Shown: positions 13,962-22,268 of the stretch, piece after piece
Layout: each line of letters opens with the position of its first letter
How positions within the stretch are numbered: the stretch's first letter is position 1
From: a virus
Strand: one strand, 5' to 3'
IMG/VR virus record: IMGVR_UViG_3300017743_000025
Coordinates: 1-43,823 of that record
Length of the DNA stretch: 43,823 nucleotides
The notes under the pieces: generated by a model
Databases searched by the model: none
What the model saw: only the letters and a program-made list of their open reading frames with translations
Told to the model about the DNA's origin: nothing
Translations under genes and position numbers: made by a program

Positions 13962-14164
13962 TTGATTTCAGCTTTAGCCGTTACTCGACCATAGACAGCC
14001 AATGCACCACCAGCTACTGTGATACCCTGCATGATAAGGTCTACGATTTGTTGTTGAGAAGCTGCATCTAGCTCAATGCCAAAACTAGCAAGTGCAGTAG
14101 AAGCAAGCATAAGCATTACCCCCCACACAGTCTTGGACATGAACCACTTCTTTTGGTCTAACAT
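13958..14164 (-). CDS. Small membrane protein, holin candidate
   Basis: The 68-residue product starts KKWFMSKTVWGVMLMLASTALASFGI and has a second hydrophobic stretch (ITVAGGALAVYGRVTA). The KxWxxSKTxWG start and YGR end recur in small phage membrane proteins often annotated as holins. Two membrane segments fit a class II holin. It lies among tail genes about 3.6 kb upstream of the endolysin but in the same transcript. The holin call is an inference. Confidence 0.6.
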   Translation of the reverse strand: MLDQKKWFMSKTVWGVMLMLASTALASFGIELDAASQQQIVDLIMQGITVAGGALAVYGRVTAKAEIK

Positions 14165-14177
14165 AATAGTCTCCTGT

Positions 14178-15164
14178 TTAAGCTAAATAAAAGACAACAG
14201 CGCCATCACCGCCGTCGTTGTTGGATTCTGCGCCAGCCCCAGCACCAGTGGGTCGTCTGGAATCTGTGGATAGGCCGGGGGCTGTGGTGGAACCTGAGTA
14301 CATTGCCCCACTGCTAAAATAGCTACTGTCGTAGCGCCCTGAGCCACCACCACCGGGAGTATAGGCACCGGTGTCGCCATCCCTGCCGCCGCCGCCACCG
14401 TAGTAGCCGCCGCCACCACCGCTGCCAGAGCCCCAGCCGTCAGCGTCACCACCTCCGCCACCGTAACCAGCACCACCGGGGTCGCCTGCTGCGGCTCCAC
14501 TACCACCGCCAGCACCGCCTGCTGACTGTGTGCCGCCGCCCCCTGCCTTAATGTATGTAGAACGGTATGAGCCGCCTGTGGACCCTCCGCCAAAAGCCTC
14601 ACGACCAGCATCTTGCCCAAAAAATCCTCCACCACCGCCGCCAGCGGCTAGGATGGTATTGCTGATAGTTGTATAGCTGGTTCCTGACAGAATTGCGGAA
14701 GCGCCTCCGCCGCCGCCAGCAGGCTCCGTCCCAAGAGTGCCATTAGCGCCAATACCGCCTGTGCCGTAAGGACTTCCTTGTTGACCATTTGTAGAAGCGC
14801 CGACGCCGCCCCCACCGCCGCCGCCGCCATAGCCACCGTCACCGCCGTCGCCAGATTGAGGTGCGTGCTTACCCCCACCAGCTACGACAATTCGGTAAGT
14901 CCCAGCAATTAGGCCAGTTCCTTGTGCCGACCCTGCATGACCACCTAGACCGCCACTGACGTTGGAAGAACCACCGCCACCAGCCCACATAACCACAACT
15001 AAGTTGCTGACAATATCTTCTGGGACAACCAGAGTTCTTCGTCCCGGCGTAGACAATACGAGGTCGGCTGTGGCTAGGTCATAGTCAACGCCACCAACAG
15101 TGATGATTGTTGAACCACCAGCAGCAGAAATTGCCGGGAGGACACCCCCCAAAAGAATACTCAT
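14178..15164 (-). CDS. Glycine-rich fibre/adhesin protein
   Basis: The 328-residue product has a short N-terminal beta region (1-60), then about 250 residues dominated by Gly runs (GGGGGGGGVGA, AGGGGGGGFFG, SGGGGGYYGGGGGRDGD), and ends YLA. Such sequences form polyglycine-II bundles in phage adhesins (T4 gp38-type and Gly-rich domain proteins), where exposed loops bind the host. It is probably the receptor-binding tip of a fibre. The G+C-rich codons create spurious open frames in the other registers. Confidence 0.72.
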   Translation of the reverse strand: MSILLGGVLPAISAAGGSTIITVGGVDYDLATADLVLSTPGRRTLVVPEDIVSNLVVVMWAGGGGSSNVSGGLGGHAGSAQGTGLIAGTYRIVVAGGGKHAPQSGDGGDGGYGGGGGGGGVGASTNGQQGSPYGTGGIGANGTLGTEPAGGGGGASAILSGTSYTTISNTILAAGGGGGGFFGQDAGREAFGGGSTGGSYRSTYIKAGGGGTQSAGGAGGGSGAAAGDPGGAGYGGGGGDADGWGSGSGGGGGYYGGGGGRDGDTGAYTPGGGGSGRYDSSYFSSGAMYSGSTTAPGLSTDSRRPTGAGAGAESNNDGGDGAVVFYLA

Positions 15165-15580
15165 GGGGCAGAAACTCCGGCACCAGCAATAATAGCCTTA
15201 GTGCTGCTAAGAACAATCACAGTGGCCATGCTTGCAGCAGCTAGGTTTACCGACTCTCGGTCTGTAGTCTCTCCGTCAATGTAGAAGTCAGTAAAGTCCC
15301 CATCTTGAATAGAGACTGGTACAGTGTGTTGATTGTAAAGGACCACAATATCCCCGGCTACAAGCTCAGTGGAAAGCGTCCCAAAAGTAATTGTGTGAGC
15401 GTCAGTGATTGTATAAACACCAGACTCTGTGATTTCCAAGTTCCCTGATGTACTTGCGTGCTTAGGGCTACGAACATTCTTGTTCAGACTGTCCGCAATC
15501 GTCCCGTCAACGTCGAGGCCGTCACTTGTATTTACGGAGATTGAGCGAGGTAGTTTTGCGTTTTCAAGCTGGTTCGTCAT
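15161..15580 (-). CDS. Beta-rich fibre-associated protein
   Basis: The 139-residue product is rich in Thr, Ser, Ile and Val, with strands such as YTITDAHTITFG and a C-terminal TKAIIAGAGVSAP. That last part resembles the ends of the neighbouring fibre proteins (IAIITGSGI at 16307, FVIAGAGLS at 20690). The shared GDIVVLYNQ / GDVVTVYNN pattern suggests a common small domain used in several genes of the array. It is probably a virion fibre component; the function is not otherwise known. Confidence 0.6.
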   Translation of the reverse strand: MTNQLENAKLPRSISVNTSDGLDVDGTIADSLNKNVRSPKHASTSGNLEITESGVYTITDAHTITFGTLSTELVAGDIVVLYNQHTVPVSIQDGDFTDFYIDGETTDRESVNLAAASMATVIVLSSTKAIIAGAGVSAP

Positions 15581-15599
15581 ATCTTACTCATTGCCTCAC

Positions 15600-16307
15600 T
15601 TATACTGCATTAATAATAAAGAAATGCTGGCCTTGTCTACCTTCGTCGGTTGCGGTAATAGTTGTAGACACAAATGCGTCACCAGCCGATGCTAATTTGT
15701 AAGCATAGTCCATGTAGTCCTCTGATGCTAGAGGCTCACCATCCACATGTGTCCACCCAGTGCTTGGTGTGAATGAAGGTGCAGGGTTTTGAATGGAGCT
15801 GTTTACTGGGCGTCCAGTCAGGAAGTACATGTAAATTCTACCACCTACTGCTGGGTCATCTGCTACAGAAGTAATACTGTTAGACAGAGCAGATGGTCCT
15901 TCAGATGATTGGAACTGTTCGGTTGTAACAGTTGTAATTGGACTGTCAGGTCTAAATGCTACCACTATTCCAGCACCAGTATCAGCAACATCCCATGTAA
16001 GAGTCCAAGACGATGTTGTTCCATCATATATGATATAATAAGAACCACCAGCAGGATATTCAGCCAGATTGTCATTATCTCCAATTAGAGTCCATCCAGC
16101 AGGCGCTCCTGTAATAACGTCATCATCATCAGTAAAGCTAGTGAGAATTAAAAGATCACCAGCAATAGCACCAGAGGGGGGTGTAAATGTTCTTACGGCT
16201 TGGCTAGTAGTATTTCTTTGATAGGAAGCAGCAACGTGTGTAAATGCCGTCACGTCACCGCCGCCAACCGTAGCCGTGAGGCTCATCATACTTGCGACTG
16301 CACCCAT
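15600..16307 (-). CDS. Fibre module protein A, paralogue of the gene at 19995
   Basis: The 235-residue beta-rich protein shares ordered landmarks with the 231-residue product at 19995-20690: P-S-x-A-x-x-x-D-L-L near residue 45, Y-x-I-Y-D-G-x-x-T-S, AFRP-x-x-P-I, G-R-P, GWT-x-V and Y-A-Y-x-x-x-S-G/A. The two probably arose by duplication. It is likely a carbohydrate-binding or structural fibre domain. No catalytic motif is visible. It overlaps the upstream fibre gene by one base. Confidence 0.6.
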   Translation of the reverse strand: MGAVASMMSLTATVGGGDVTAFTHVAASYQRNTTSQAVRTFTPPSGAIAGDLLILTSFTDDDDVITGAPAGWTLIGDNDNLAEYPAGGSYYIIYDGTTSSWTLTWDVADTGAGIVVAFRPDSPITTVTTEQFQSSEGPSALSNSITSVADDPAVGGRIYMYFLTGRPVNSSIQNPAPSFTPSTGWTHVDGEPLASEDYMDYAYKLASAGDAFVSTTITATDEGRQGQHFFIINAV

Positions 16308-17251
16308 TAGATGCCACTCCCCGTGATGATTGCCACAGTGTCAGAGATCATTGTGATGGTCGCTACAGTATGCTGCTCGATGGCTACAGAGGTTTCACTT
16401 GATCCTGTGATGTCATTGCCATCTTTGAACAGGGATGTACTTGCACCGGGGACTACAGCAACACTAGCTGCGGCGGCATAGACTGTAACAATATCGCCTT
16501 CGTTTAGGTTGGCACAGCTATATGTTGCAGCAGAACCAGCGTTATAGAGACTAGCACCCCCAACAAGCGTGTGTGTGCCTGTATCCGTGCGAACATCTGC
16601 TTTACGAACACTTACTGAGTTTGACCCGTTGGTCGAAGTAATATCGCCAGTAGAAGTAACAGTTCCCGAGACACTAACATTGCCGCTGCTGTCTTCAGAC
16701 AAGCTGGCAGGGACGTAGGCAGAGCCATTGTACTTAATAAGAGTGTTTGAGGCTTGACTGCCAACGGAAGTATCAGTAAGGTTAGCAAAAGTGCCAGAGA
16801 TAGTAAACGTGGAGGCGCTTTCTAAGGATACAACACAGACTACATCGCCAGACTGAAGGTTCTCAGAGAAGGTAAGAGTAGTGCCACTAACTGTATAGTC
16901 GTAACTAGCACCACTACGCAGCTTAACGCCGTTAAGATACACCTCTATGTGCGTCAGGGCGTAAGACTGGCTCATGGTTACGTTGGCAGAGCCATTAGTA
17001 ACAGTGGGAAACTCTTCAGACTGAATGCTACTGCTACCACCAGACTGCCCTACAAAGCTAAGTTGCCCAGAACCGTCTGTTTTGAGGACGTGATTTGCGG
17101 AGCCGTCAGCAGTAGGCCAGTTAAGGCCGTCCAGTACAAGCTGGCCAGTACCGCTTGGGGTTACTGTAATATCGGTGTCGGTGGTGCTAGTAATGTCACC
17201 AGCACCAACAACCAAACCGTTCTTTACTTTGAAGTCTTTATCGTTTGCCAT
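16307..17251 (-). CDS. Tail fibre protein
   Basis: The 314-residue product begins MANDKDFKVKNGLVVG, the same N-terminal pattern as the 550-residue neighbour (MADKKFVVKNGLQSEG). This suggests a shared attachment domain. The middle is strand- and repeat-rich (TSTGDITSTNGSNSVSV), and the C-terminal 80 residues contain GDIVTVYAAAASVAVV and end IAIITGSGI, like other small fibre proteins in the array. It is probably a trimeric side fibre or fibre adaptor. Confidence 0.65.
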   Translation of the reverse strand: MANDKDFKVKNGLVVGAGDITSTTDTDITVTPSGTGQLVLDGLNWPTADGSANHVLKTDGSGQLSFVGQSGGSSSIQSEEFPTVTNGSANVTMSQSYALTHIEVYLNGVKLRSGASYDYTVSGTTLTFSENLQSGDVVCVVSLESASTFTISGTFANLTDTSVGSQASNTLIKYNGSAYVPASLSEDSSGNVSVSGTVTSTGDITSTNGSNSVSVRKADVRTDTGTHTLVGGASLYNAGSAATYSCANLNEGDIVTVYAAAASVAVVPGASTSLFKDGNDITGSSETSVAIEQHTVATITMISDTVAIITGSGI

Positions 17252-17277
17252 AGGTTCACTATCCCCCTAGTTAGGCG

Positions 17278-18930
17278 TTAGTTCTTGGAAAAGACCAGAG
17301 CGGTCTGAAACTTGGTGGAAGTGGTCGAAGCTGGTGTTACCAGAATGCGCACGTTTCCAGCGTTAATGTCTACATCGTAGGTGGCCAGAGCAGAACCCGT
17401 CAGAACCTCACCGAACTCCGTAGCATAGGCGTTAGTGCCATCATGCGTAACAAGGAGCTTGGTCAGGTGACGGTTACTGCCTTGAATTGCTACAACATTG
17501 ACTTCAGCAGATGCGTAAGTTGTAGCAGAAAAGTTCGTTACCAGAGAGGTCTGCGTAGTTGATGTAGTGGTAAGAGTTTCACTGAGGTGAACATGCTGCC
17601 CTTGACGAAGCTCATCAGATACGGTCAAATGCTGACCAATGGTTACATCGTCTGGCAGAGCAAAAGTGACAGTGTTGTCAGAGATAGCGGTAGAAATCTC
17701 ATTGGCTGTACCAGTAAAGTTGAGGGTCTGACCACCAGCAACACTGTCGTCAGAACCACTATCACCACTAATAGTAAAACTGGTAGCAATAGCAGAGGTC
17801 GTAACATTAGTAAGGCGACCTTTAGCATCTACAGTGATGACTGGAACAGCAGTCGTACTGCCATAGGTGGCCGCAGTTACAGCAGTGTCAGCAAGAGAGT
17901 ATGTTACAGTACCGGAGCTTTCAGCTACAGTCAGTTGGCCAGAGGTTGCAGCAAAAGTTGCAGTATCACCAGAAGTGAGGTTAGTAGTGTTAGAACCGTC
18001 CGAAACCGTAAACAGGGTGTCATTGGCGTTCAGAAGGCTGTAGAAGTTAGTTCCATCTTCCGTAACTTGCCACTTGTCACTTGTTTCATTCCAAATAAAC
18101 TGCACGTCAGTAGACGAACCACGCTCAACCAAAAGGCCAGCGTTCTGAGTGGGTGCTGCGTCAGAGGCAAGGTCGGAGTTAAGGCGAATGATGTTGTCGC
18201 CAATGTCAATCTCGTTCGAGTTGATGGTCGTGGTAGTGCCTTGTACAGTCAGACTACCTTGAATAATCACTGTACCCGAAGTGTCGTTATCACCAGCCGG
18301 GTCAATGTAGAAAGTGGTTGGGCCTTTGATTTTACCCGTACCACCGATGGTCAGGTCGTTGGCAATGGTGACATCGTTGGGAAGCCCAATAGTCAGGGTG
18401 TCAGTTGCAGATACAGCAACGTCTACCTCATTGCTTGTGCCGCTTACAGTGAGGGTATCACCAGAGGCAATGGCCTGAGTGGTGCTGCCATCACCGATGG
18501 TCCAAGACGTGTAGAGGTCAGAGTTGCTGTCTACATAGTCCTTAACCGCAGCACTCGTAGGAAAGTTATTGTCGGAGTCGTTGTTGGCAATGCCCTCAGA
18601 CTCGATGGTTACGGCACCAGCAGCAAAGTCACCAACCTCAAGGTCAGGGAGCCTAGCGCTGGCCAGAGTACCTGCGTTGATGTTATCTGCGCTTTGGTAG
18701 TAGGAACCCTCTTGACCGTCAAGGAGGTCTGCATTAAGGTTCTGTACTACAGTAGCACTGGCTACAGTAAACGGCGCAGTGCCAGAAGAGACTGTTGACT
18801 TAACCTGTCCGGTGACTTGAATAGTGCCGTCAATCTGAACATTGTCTGTGTTGTTGTCAGTGGTCTTGTTTACTAGAACCCGGCCCTCTGACTGTAGTCC
18901 ATTCTTGACTACGAATTTTTTATCTGCCAT
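17278..18930 (-). CDS. Long tail fibre protein
   Basis: This 550-residue product is the longest fibre gene. The N-terminus is MADKKFVVKNGL; a segment NADLLDGQEGSYY...NAGTLASARLP (about 68-97) is common in phage fibres. Then come many Thr/Ser/Asp-rich strand repeats. The C-terminal 100 residues (from SETLTTTSTTQTSL) parallel the C-terminus of the gene at 18945: TT-Q-T-S, KLLVTHDGT, TEFGEVLTGS-LATYDVDI-G-V, then TP-STTSTKF. That C-domain is probably a trimerisation or receptor-binding module. Confidence 0.72.
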   Translation of the reverse strand: MADKKFVVKNGLQSEGRVLVNKTTDNNTDNVQIDGTIQVTGQVKSTVSSGTAPFTVASATVVQNLNADLLDGQEGSYYQSADNINAGTLASARLPDLEVGDFAAGAVTIESEGIANNDSDNNFPTSAAVKDYVDSNSDLYTSWTIGDGSTTQAIASGDTLTVSGTSNEVDVAVSATDTLTIGLPNDVTIANDLTIGGTGKIKGPTTFYIDPAGDNDTSGTVIIQGSLTVQGTTTTINSNEIDIGDNIIRLNSDLASDAAPTQNAGLLVERGSSTDVQFIWNETSDKWQVTEDGTNFYSLLNANDTLFTVSDGSNTTNLTSGDTATFAATSGQLTVAESSGTVTYSLADTAVTAATYGSTTAVPVITVDAKGRLTNVTTSAIATSFTISGDSGSDDSVAGGQTLNFTGTANEISTAISDNTVTFALPDDVTIGQHLTVSDELRQGQHVHLSETLTTTSTTQTSLVTNFSATTYASAEVNVVAIQGSNRHLTKLLVTHDGTNAYATEFGEVLTGSALATYDVDINAGNVRILVTPASTTSTKFQTALVFSKN

Positions 18931-18944
18931 TAGATTGTCCTCGT

Positions 18945-19643
18945 TTAAGGCTTAATAAGTGTCTTTAAGACTTTGAAGTTTGTAGAGTTTGTAGAGGTGG
19001 GAGTAGCATCAATATGGACAGTGCCTGATCGAATGTCTGCCTCAAAGGTTGCTAACGGGTTGGAGCCAGTAAACAAGTTACTGTATTCGGTTGTGTGGGC
19101 TACAGAAGTGTTGTGAACCACACTAAGCTGACTGACTTGAATTTCACTTGTCACGTTATCCTTAACTTGGATAATCAGCTTACCAGACCGAAAGTTGGAT
19201 GCACTGAAACTCGCAACAGAAGTAGCAGAGGTTGTGGTGAGAGTGCTTTGTTCAGCAGAGGTCTGCTGGATGTTGTTCACCTCAAGAGAGTCTACAACGG
19301 TGTCATCTGCCGTCAGGTTCCCGACAGTGATGTTATTGGTGGTTGTGCTGCCACGGCCAGTAACATCATCAAGGTTGTCAGATACACCAGAGACATTGAC
19401 AAAGCTGAAGGTATTGTCCCCATCGGCTGAGAGAAGTCGGCCTGTGGTTGCGTTGGTTGTGTCTACATCGCTAAGGCCAGACAGCAGGGTAGTCCCCGCA
19501 GGACCAGTTGGGCCAGTGTTACCTTGGGGGCCTGTCTCACCCCTTGGGCCTACAACGTCCAGCACAGATAGGGTCACTGGACCCTCTGGCGTTACGTCTA
19601 GGTTAGCGTTCTCAACTGTGAGAGAGAGTTCGTACTTTGCCAT
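18945..19643 (-). CDS. Collagen-like fibre protein 1
   Basis: In the 232-residue product, residues 1-30 are a small beta domain. A collagen-like Gly-X-Y stretch follows at about 33-50 (GPRGETGPQGNTGPTGPAG), then strand repeats, and a C-terminal 100-residue domain shared with the 550-residue fibre. The collagen segment implies a trimer. It starts one base from the KGDT-domain gene upstream, and the pair recurs at 21636-20690, showing module duplication. Confidence 0.68.
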   Translation of the reverse strand: MAKYELSLTVENANLDVTPEGPVTLSVLDVVGPRGETGPQGNTGPTGPAGTTLLSGLSDVDTTNATTGRLLSADGDNTFSFVNVSGVSDNLDDVTGRGSTTTNNITVGNLTADDTVVDSLEVNNIQQTSAEQSTLTTTSATSVASFSASNFRSGKLIIQVKDNVTSEIQVSQLSVVHNTSVAHTTEYSNLFTGSNPLATFEADIRSGTVHIDATPTSTNSTNFKVLKTLIKP

Positions 19644-19981
19644 CAGACCCTCGTAATATCTTTGATTACATTAATCTTGAACGTCTCAGAAGAACTGGTC
19701 TCACTGTCGCCATCAATAAGTTGTACGTCGCAATCATACTTACGGGTATCCCACTCTGATGTAGCAGTAGCGGAAGCAGCTAACTGGAATTGACCAGCGG
19801 AAGCATCAATCAGAGTAAAGGTAAGACTGCCGTTAAAGTTGTTGGTAGTCAGGAGAGCATCTGTGGAGTCTCTCAACTGACTGGTGATTGTGTAGTTGGT
19901 GATGTCCACAGCCGTACCATCCCTCTTTAGCTGGAAGGTAAGCTCTAGTGTGTCACCCTTCTTATGAGTGATGGTTGTCAT
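19643..19981 (-). CDS. BppU-like small fibre-attachment domain, copy 2
   Basis: The 112-residue beta-sandwich-like protein starts THKKGDTLELTFQLKRDGTAVDITNYTI. This pattern resembles the N-terminal domain of baseplate upper (BppU-type) proteins that anchor fibres. It is a clear paralogue of the product at 21256-21636 (NHKRGDTFQLDFTLEANDVAVDITNFNI), with matching ends SSSETFKINVIKDITR / SSSETFTITVLEDVTR. It probably docks the collagen-like fibre encoded next to it. Confidence 0.62.
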   Translation of the reverse strand: MTTITHKKGDTLELTFQLKRDGTAVDITNYTITSQLRDSTDALLTTNNFNGSLTFTLIDASAGQFQLAASATATSEWDTRKYDCDVQLIDGDSETSSSETFKINVIKDITRV

Positions 19982-19994
19982 TTATTTATTCCTA

Positions 19995-20690
19995 CTAAGT
20001 TAGGTCTAAGGCTGCTAAGGACAGGGTATTACGAATGCCACCATCGTCCACTTCAGCCGTGGTGTTTGTATAAACTGTGCCACCAGACTCAATAAGGTAC
20101 GCATAGTTAGGCTCGTCAGAGTTGTTCACCACTGTCCAACCAGAAGCACCTGCTGAAATGCTAAGAGTACAGTCGTTGTAAGTGCTGTGTTCAGGTCTTC
20201 CAGACCCTGCTGCCCAATTTAGCCTCATGCCGTTAGAAGGGACGTTAGACAGACCTGATAGGCTAAGGGAGATGGCGGAAGTGGAACTCTCGGAACTAGA
20301 GCTAACTGAAATGTTAGATATTGGCGCAGAAGGTCTGAAGGCAGTACAGCGACCAGAGTTTGTATGCGATGAACCCCCAAAGGTAACAGTTACAGAAGTA
20401 GCACTGCCATCATAAATCAAGTAGGAGTAACAAGCGTTAGGGTTTATCTGTTGAGCAGTCTCATATACTGTAGCAGCGTTACTGTTGCTATCCACCACTG
20501 TGACGCTTGGGAAAGTTGATCTAATAACACCCTCAATCATCAGCAAGTCGTTAAGCTGTGCTGAGGAGGGAATACCGATTGTAACAGAATTCGATTGTGT
20601 TGTGTTGTATACCGTCTCTGTTGCTACATAACTTAAAGAGTCAATAGTTGGTACTTTATACCCCATCATCAGTGCTTGTGCTAAGGCCAT
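19995..20690 (-). CDS. Fibre module protein B, paralogue of the gene at 15600
   Basis: The 231-residue beta-rich product shares ordered landmarks with the protein at 15600-16307 (IPSSAQLNDLL, CYSYLIYDGSATS, CTAFRPSAPI, GSGRPEHS, GWTVV, NYAYLIESGG). It contains several Cys residues, unlike most proteins in the array. It is probably a fibre or decoration domain of the tail. No enzymatic motif is seen. Confidence 0.6.
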   Translation of the reverse strand: MALAQALMMGYKVPTIDSLSYVATETVYNTTQSNSVTIGIPSSAQLNDLLMIEGVIRSTFPSVTVVDSNSNAATVYETAQQINPNACYSYLIYDGSATSVTVTFGGSSHTNSGRCTAFRPSAPISNISVSSSSESSTSAISLSLSGLSNVPSNGMRLNWAAGSGRPEHSTYNDCTLSISAGASGWTVVNNSDEPNYAYLIESGGTVYTNTTAEVDDGGIRNTLSLAALDLT

Positions 20691-21253
20691 TAGCTAAGTC
20701 CCGCACCGGCAATAACAAACACGTCAGCGTCCGCTACATCAGCTACACACATGATGCTACAGACACCATACTGAGCCAGAGTGCGGTTTCCTGTGTTGGA
20801 AGTAGCAGCCTGTCGAAGCGTTACGTTAGTGCCTTGAGTTATGGTCAGATTGCTTGTGGAGTTGTTGTAAACGGTGACTACATCGCCTACAGCAAATACG
20901 TTAGCAGGGACAGTAACACCAGTGCCAGTGGGACTAGAGATAGAAATATGGTCACCAGCGTCATTGATGTCTAGGGTGACAGTACCTGTGTCAGTGTTCT
21001 GTGGTATATTGCGGCCACCGTCAGCACCATCAGCACCATCGGCTCCGTCAGCACCATCGTTACCAGCAAGGCCTTGGATGCCTTGAATACCCTGATCTCC
21101 TTGGGGACCAGTAGCCCCCGCAGGGCCAGTGGGTCCAGCAGGACCAGTTGCCCCTGCGCCATTTAAGACGCCTACAGTAAAGCCCTGTTCCCCTGCTAGG
21201 GTGGTTCCTGCAAGGGACGTATTAACTGTAGCAGTAAGATTAAACTTAGCCAT
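20690..21253 (-). CDS. Collagen-like fibre protein 2
   Basis: The 187-residue product starts AKFNLTATVNTSLAGT, comparable to the AKYELSLTVENANLDV start of the collagen-like gene at 18945. Residues 33-79 are Gly-X-Y repeats, including GATGPAGPTGPAGATGPQG and several GAD units. The C-terminal domain has GDVVTVYNNSTSNLTI and ends FVIAGAGLS, as in other small fibre proteins here. It is probably a trimeric fibre. It shares one base with the gene at 19995. Confidence 0.68.
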   Translation of the reverse strand: MAKFNLTATVNTSLAGTTLAGEQGFTVGVLNGAGATGPAGPTGPAGATGPQGDQGIQGIQGLAGNDGADGADGADGADGGRNIPQNTDTGTVTLDINDAGDHISISSPTGTGVTVPANVFAVGDVVTVYNNSTSNLTITQGTNVTLRQAATSNTGNRTLAQYGVCSIMCVADVADADVFVIAGAGLS

Positions 21254-21255
21254 TG

Positions 21256-21636
21256 TTATTCTTCGTCCCTCGTAACATCTTCAAGAACAGTGATGGTAAA
21301 GGTCTCAGAAGAGCTTACCGAGTCTGGTGTAGCAGAAGTGTCAGTAAACTCTACGTCTACGTTCATCACACCAAGAGGCCAAGACTCTGTTGCCAACCTA
21401 CCATCTGCAGGAGTGGGGGAGTAGGTAGCTTCACTTTTGAAGTGGAACAAGCCACCTGTGGCATTGGTCTTCACCATACTGCCGTTAGTAGCATCCCAAT
21501 AAAGGATAAGAGTACCAGCAGCATTTCTAGCTTGCGCTCGGATATTGAAGTTAGTGATGTCTACAGCTACATCGTTTGCTTCAAGTGTGAAGTCTAGCTG
21601 GAAGGTATCACCACGTTTATGATTAATGTTAGCCAT
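21256..21636 (-). CDS. BppU-like small fibre-attachment domain, copy 1
   Basis: The 126-residue product starts ANINHKRGDTFQLDFTLEANDVAVDITNF and ends ETFTITVLEDVTRDEE. It is paralogous to the 112-residue protein at 19643. The fold is probably a beta sandwich that anchors a fibre to the baseplate. It is followed immediately by a collagen-like fibre gene, just as its paralogue is. It overlaps the upstream tail gene by one base. Confidence 0.62.
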   Translation of the reverse strand: MANINHKRGDTFQLDFTLEANDVAVDITNFNIRAQARNAAGTLILYWDATNGSMVKTNATGGLFHFKSEATYSPTPADGRLATESWPLGVMNVDVEFTDTSATPDSVSSSETFTITVLEDVTRDEE

Positions 21637-22268
21637 TATATTACCTCAACAGCATCAAATGAAATGCCATAAGTGCTGGCATTATTAATAGACCAAGAAG
21701 TCAGGCCAGATGTCAGCCTAAACTTCCCTGTAGTAGATTGATGGACTACGGAAGTACCAGAAGCCACAGTGCCTCGAATATGAGGCCAAATGTCAGCAGT
21801 ACCGTCACCATTAGCGTCCCAGTCTACGGTGTTAAGAACCTTGTGCAGAGTTCTGCTTGAGTCTGTCCCAATTTGGATGTAGTCGCCGGGGAGAAAGACG
21901 TTGCTTTTAGCAGGACCAGCGCTCTTAGTCAGGGCTACAGTCTCATCCCCAGCAGAAGCAGCAGAGTCTAGGGTTACAGTGGTCCCAGACAGGATAGTTC
22001 CCCTCGGGGTAGCCATATTAGGGTCTCCCAGATAGAAAGTGCCGACAGGCCCCTTGAGGGAAATAAGGAAGGCAATCCACTCTTCAGCAAGGTCTTTACG
22101 GACAGGAGGGATGCTTACTGATGCTTCCCAACGCTGACCCTGATGCTGGACTACCTGTTGCTTGTAGGTAAAGGGGGACTGGCTTACACCAACTACGTTG
22201 TTAGCTCGTAGCTCAATCTCACCGATACCGATTGTAGTGGGAAGGGATAAGGGGTAGGTAATAGCCAT
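21636..22268 (-). CDS. Minor tail / distal tail-region protein
   Basis: The 210-residue product contains the pattern YKQQVVQHQGQRWEASVSIPPV...EEWIAFLISLKGPVGTFYLGDP, known to me from conserved minor tail proteins encoded right after the tape measure in siphoviruses of Gram-negative hosts. A beta-rich C-terminus ends SFDAVEVI. It probably forms part of the distal tail or baseplate ring that starts tail assembly. It shares one base with the tape measure gene. Confidence 0.65.
   Translation of the reverse strand: MAITYPLSLPTTIGIGEIELRANNVVGVSQSPFTYKQQVVQHQGQRWEASVSIPPVRKDLAEEWIAFLISLKGPVGTFYLGDPNMATPRGTILSGTTVTLDSAASAGDETVALTKSAGPAKSNVFLPGDYIQIGTDSSRTLHKVLNTVDWDANGDGTADIWPHIRGTVASGTSVVHQSTTGKFRLTSGLTSWSINNASTYGISFDAVEVI

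Noticed and set aside
14183-14878. Ala/Val/Thr-rich frames of 150 and 76 codons in the glycine-rich gene
   Set aside because: They are frame shadows of GGN-rich codons (GGC read as GCN or CGN).
17587-18798. A 403-codon open frame on the plus strand opposite the long fibre gene
   Set aside because: It is antisense to a clear fibre gene, has low-complexity Ser/Arg/Val content and no recognisable domain. The strand bias of the whole region is minus.
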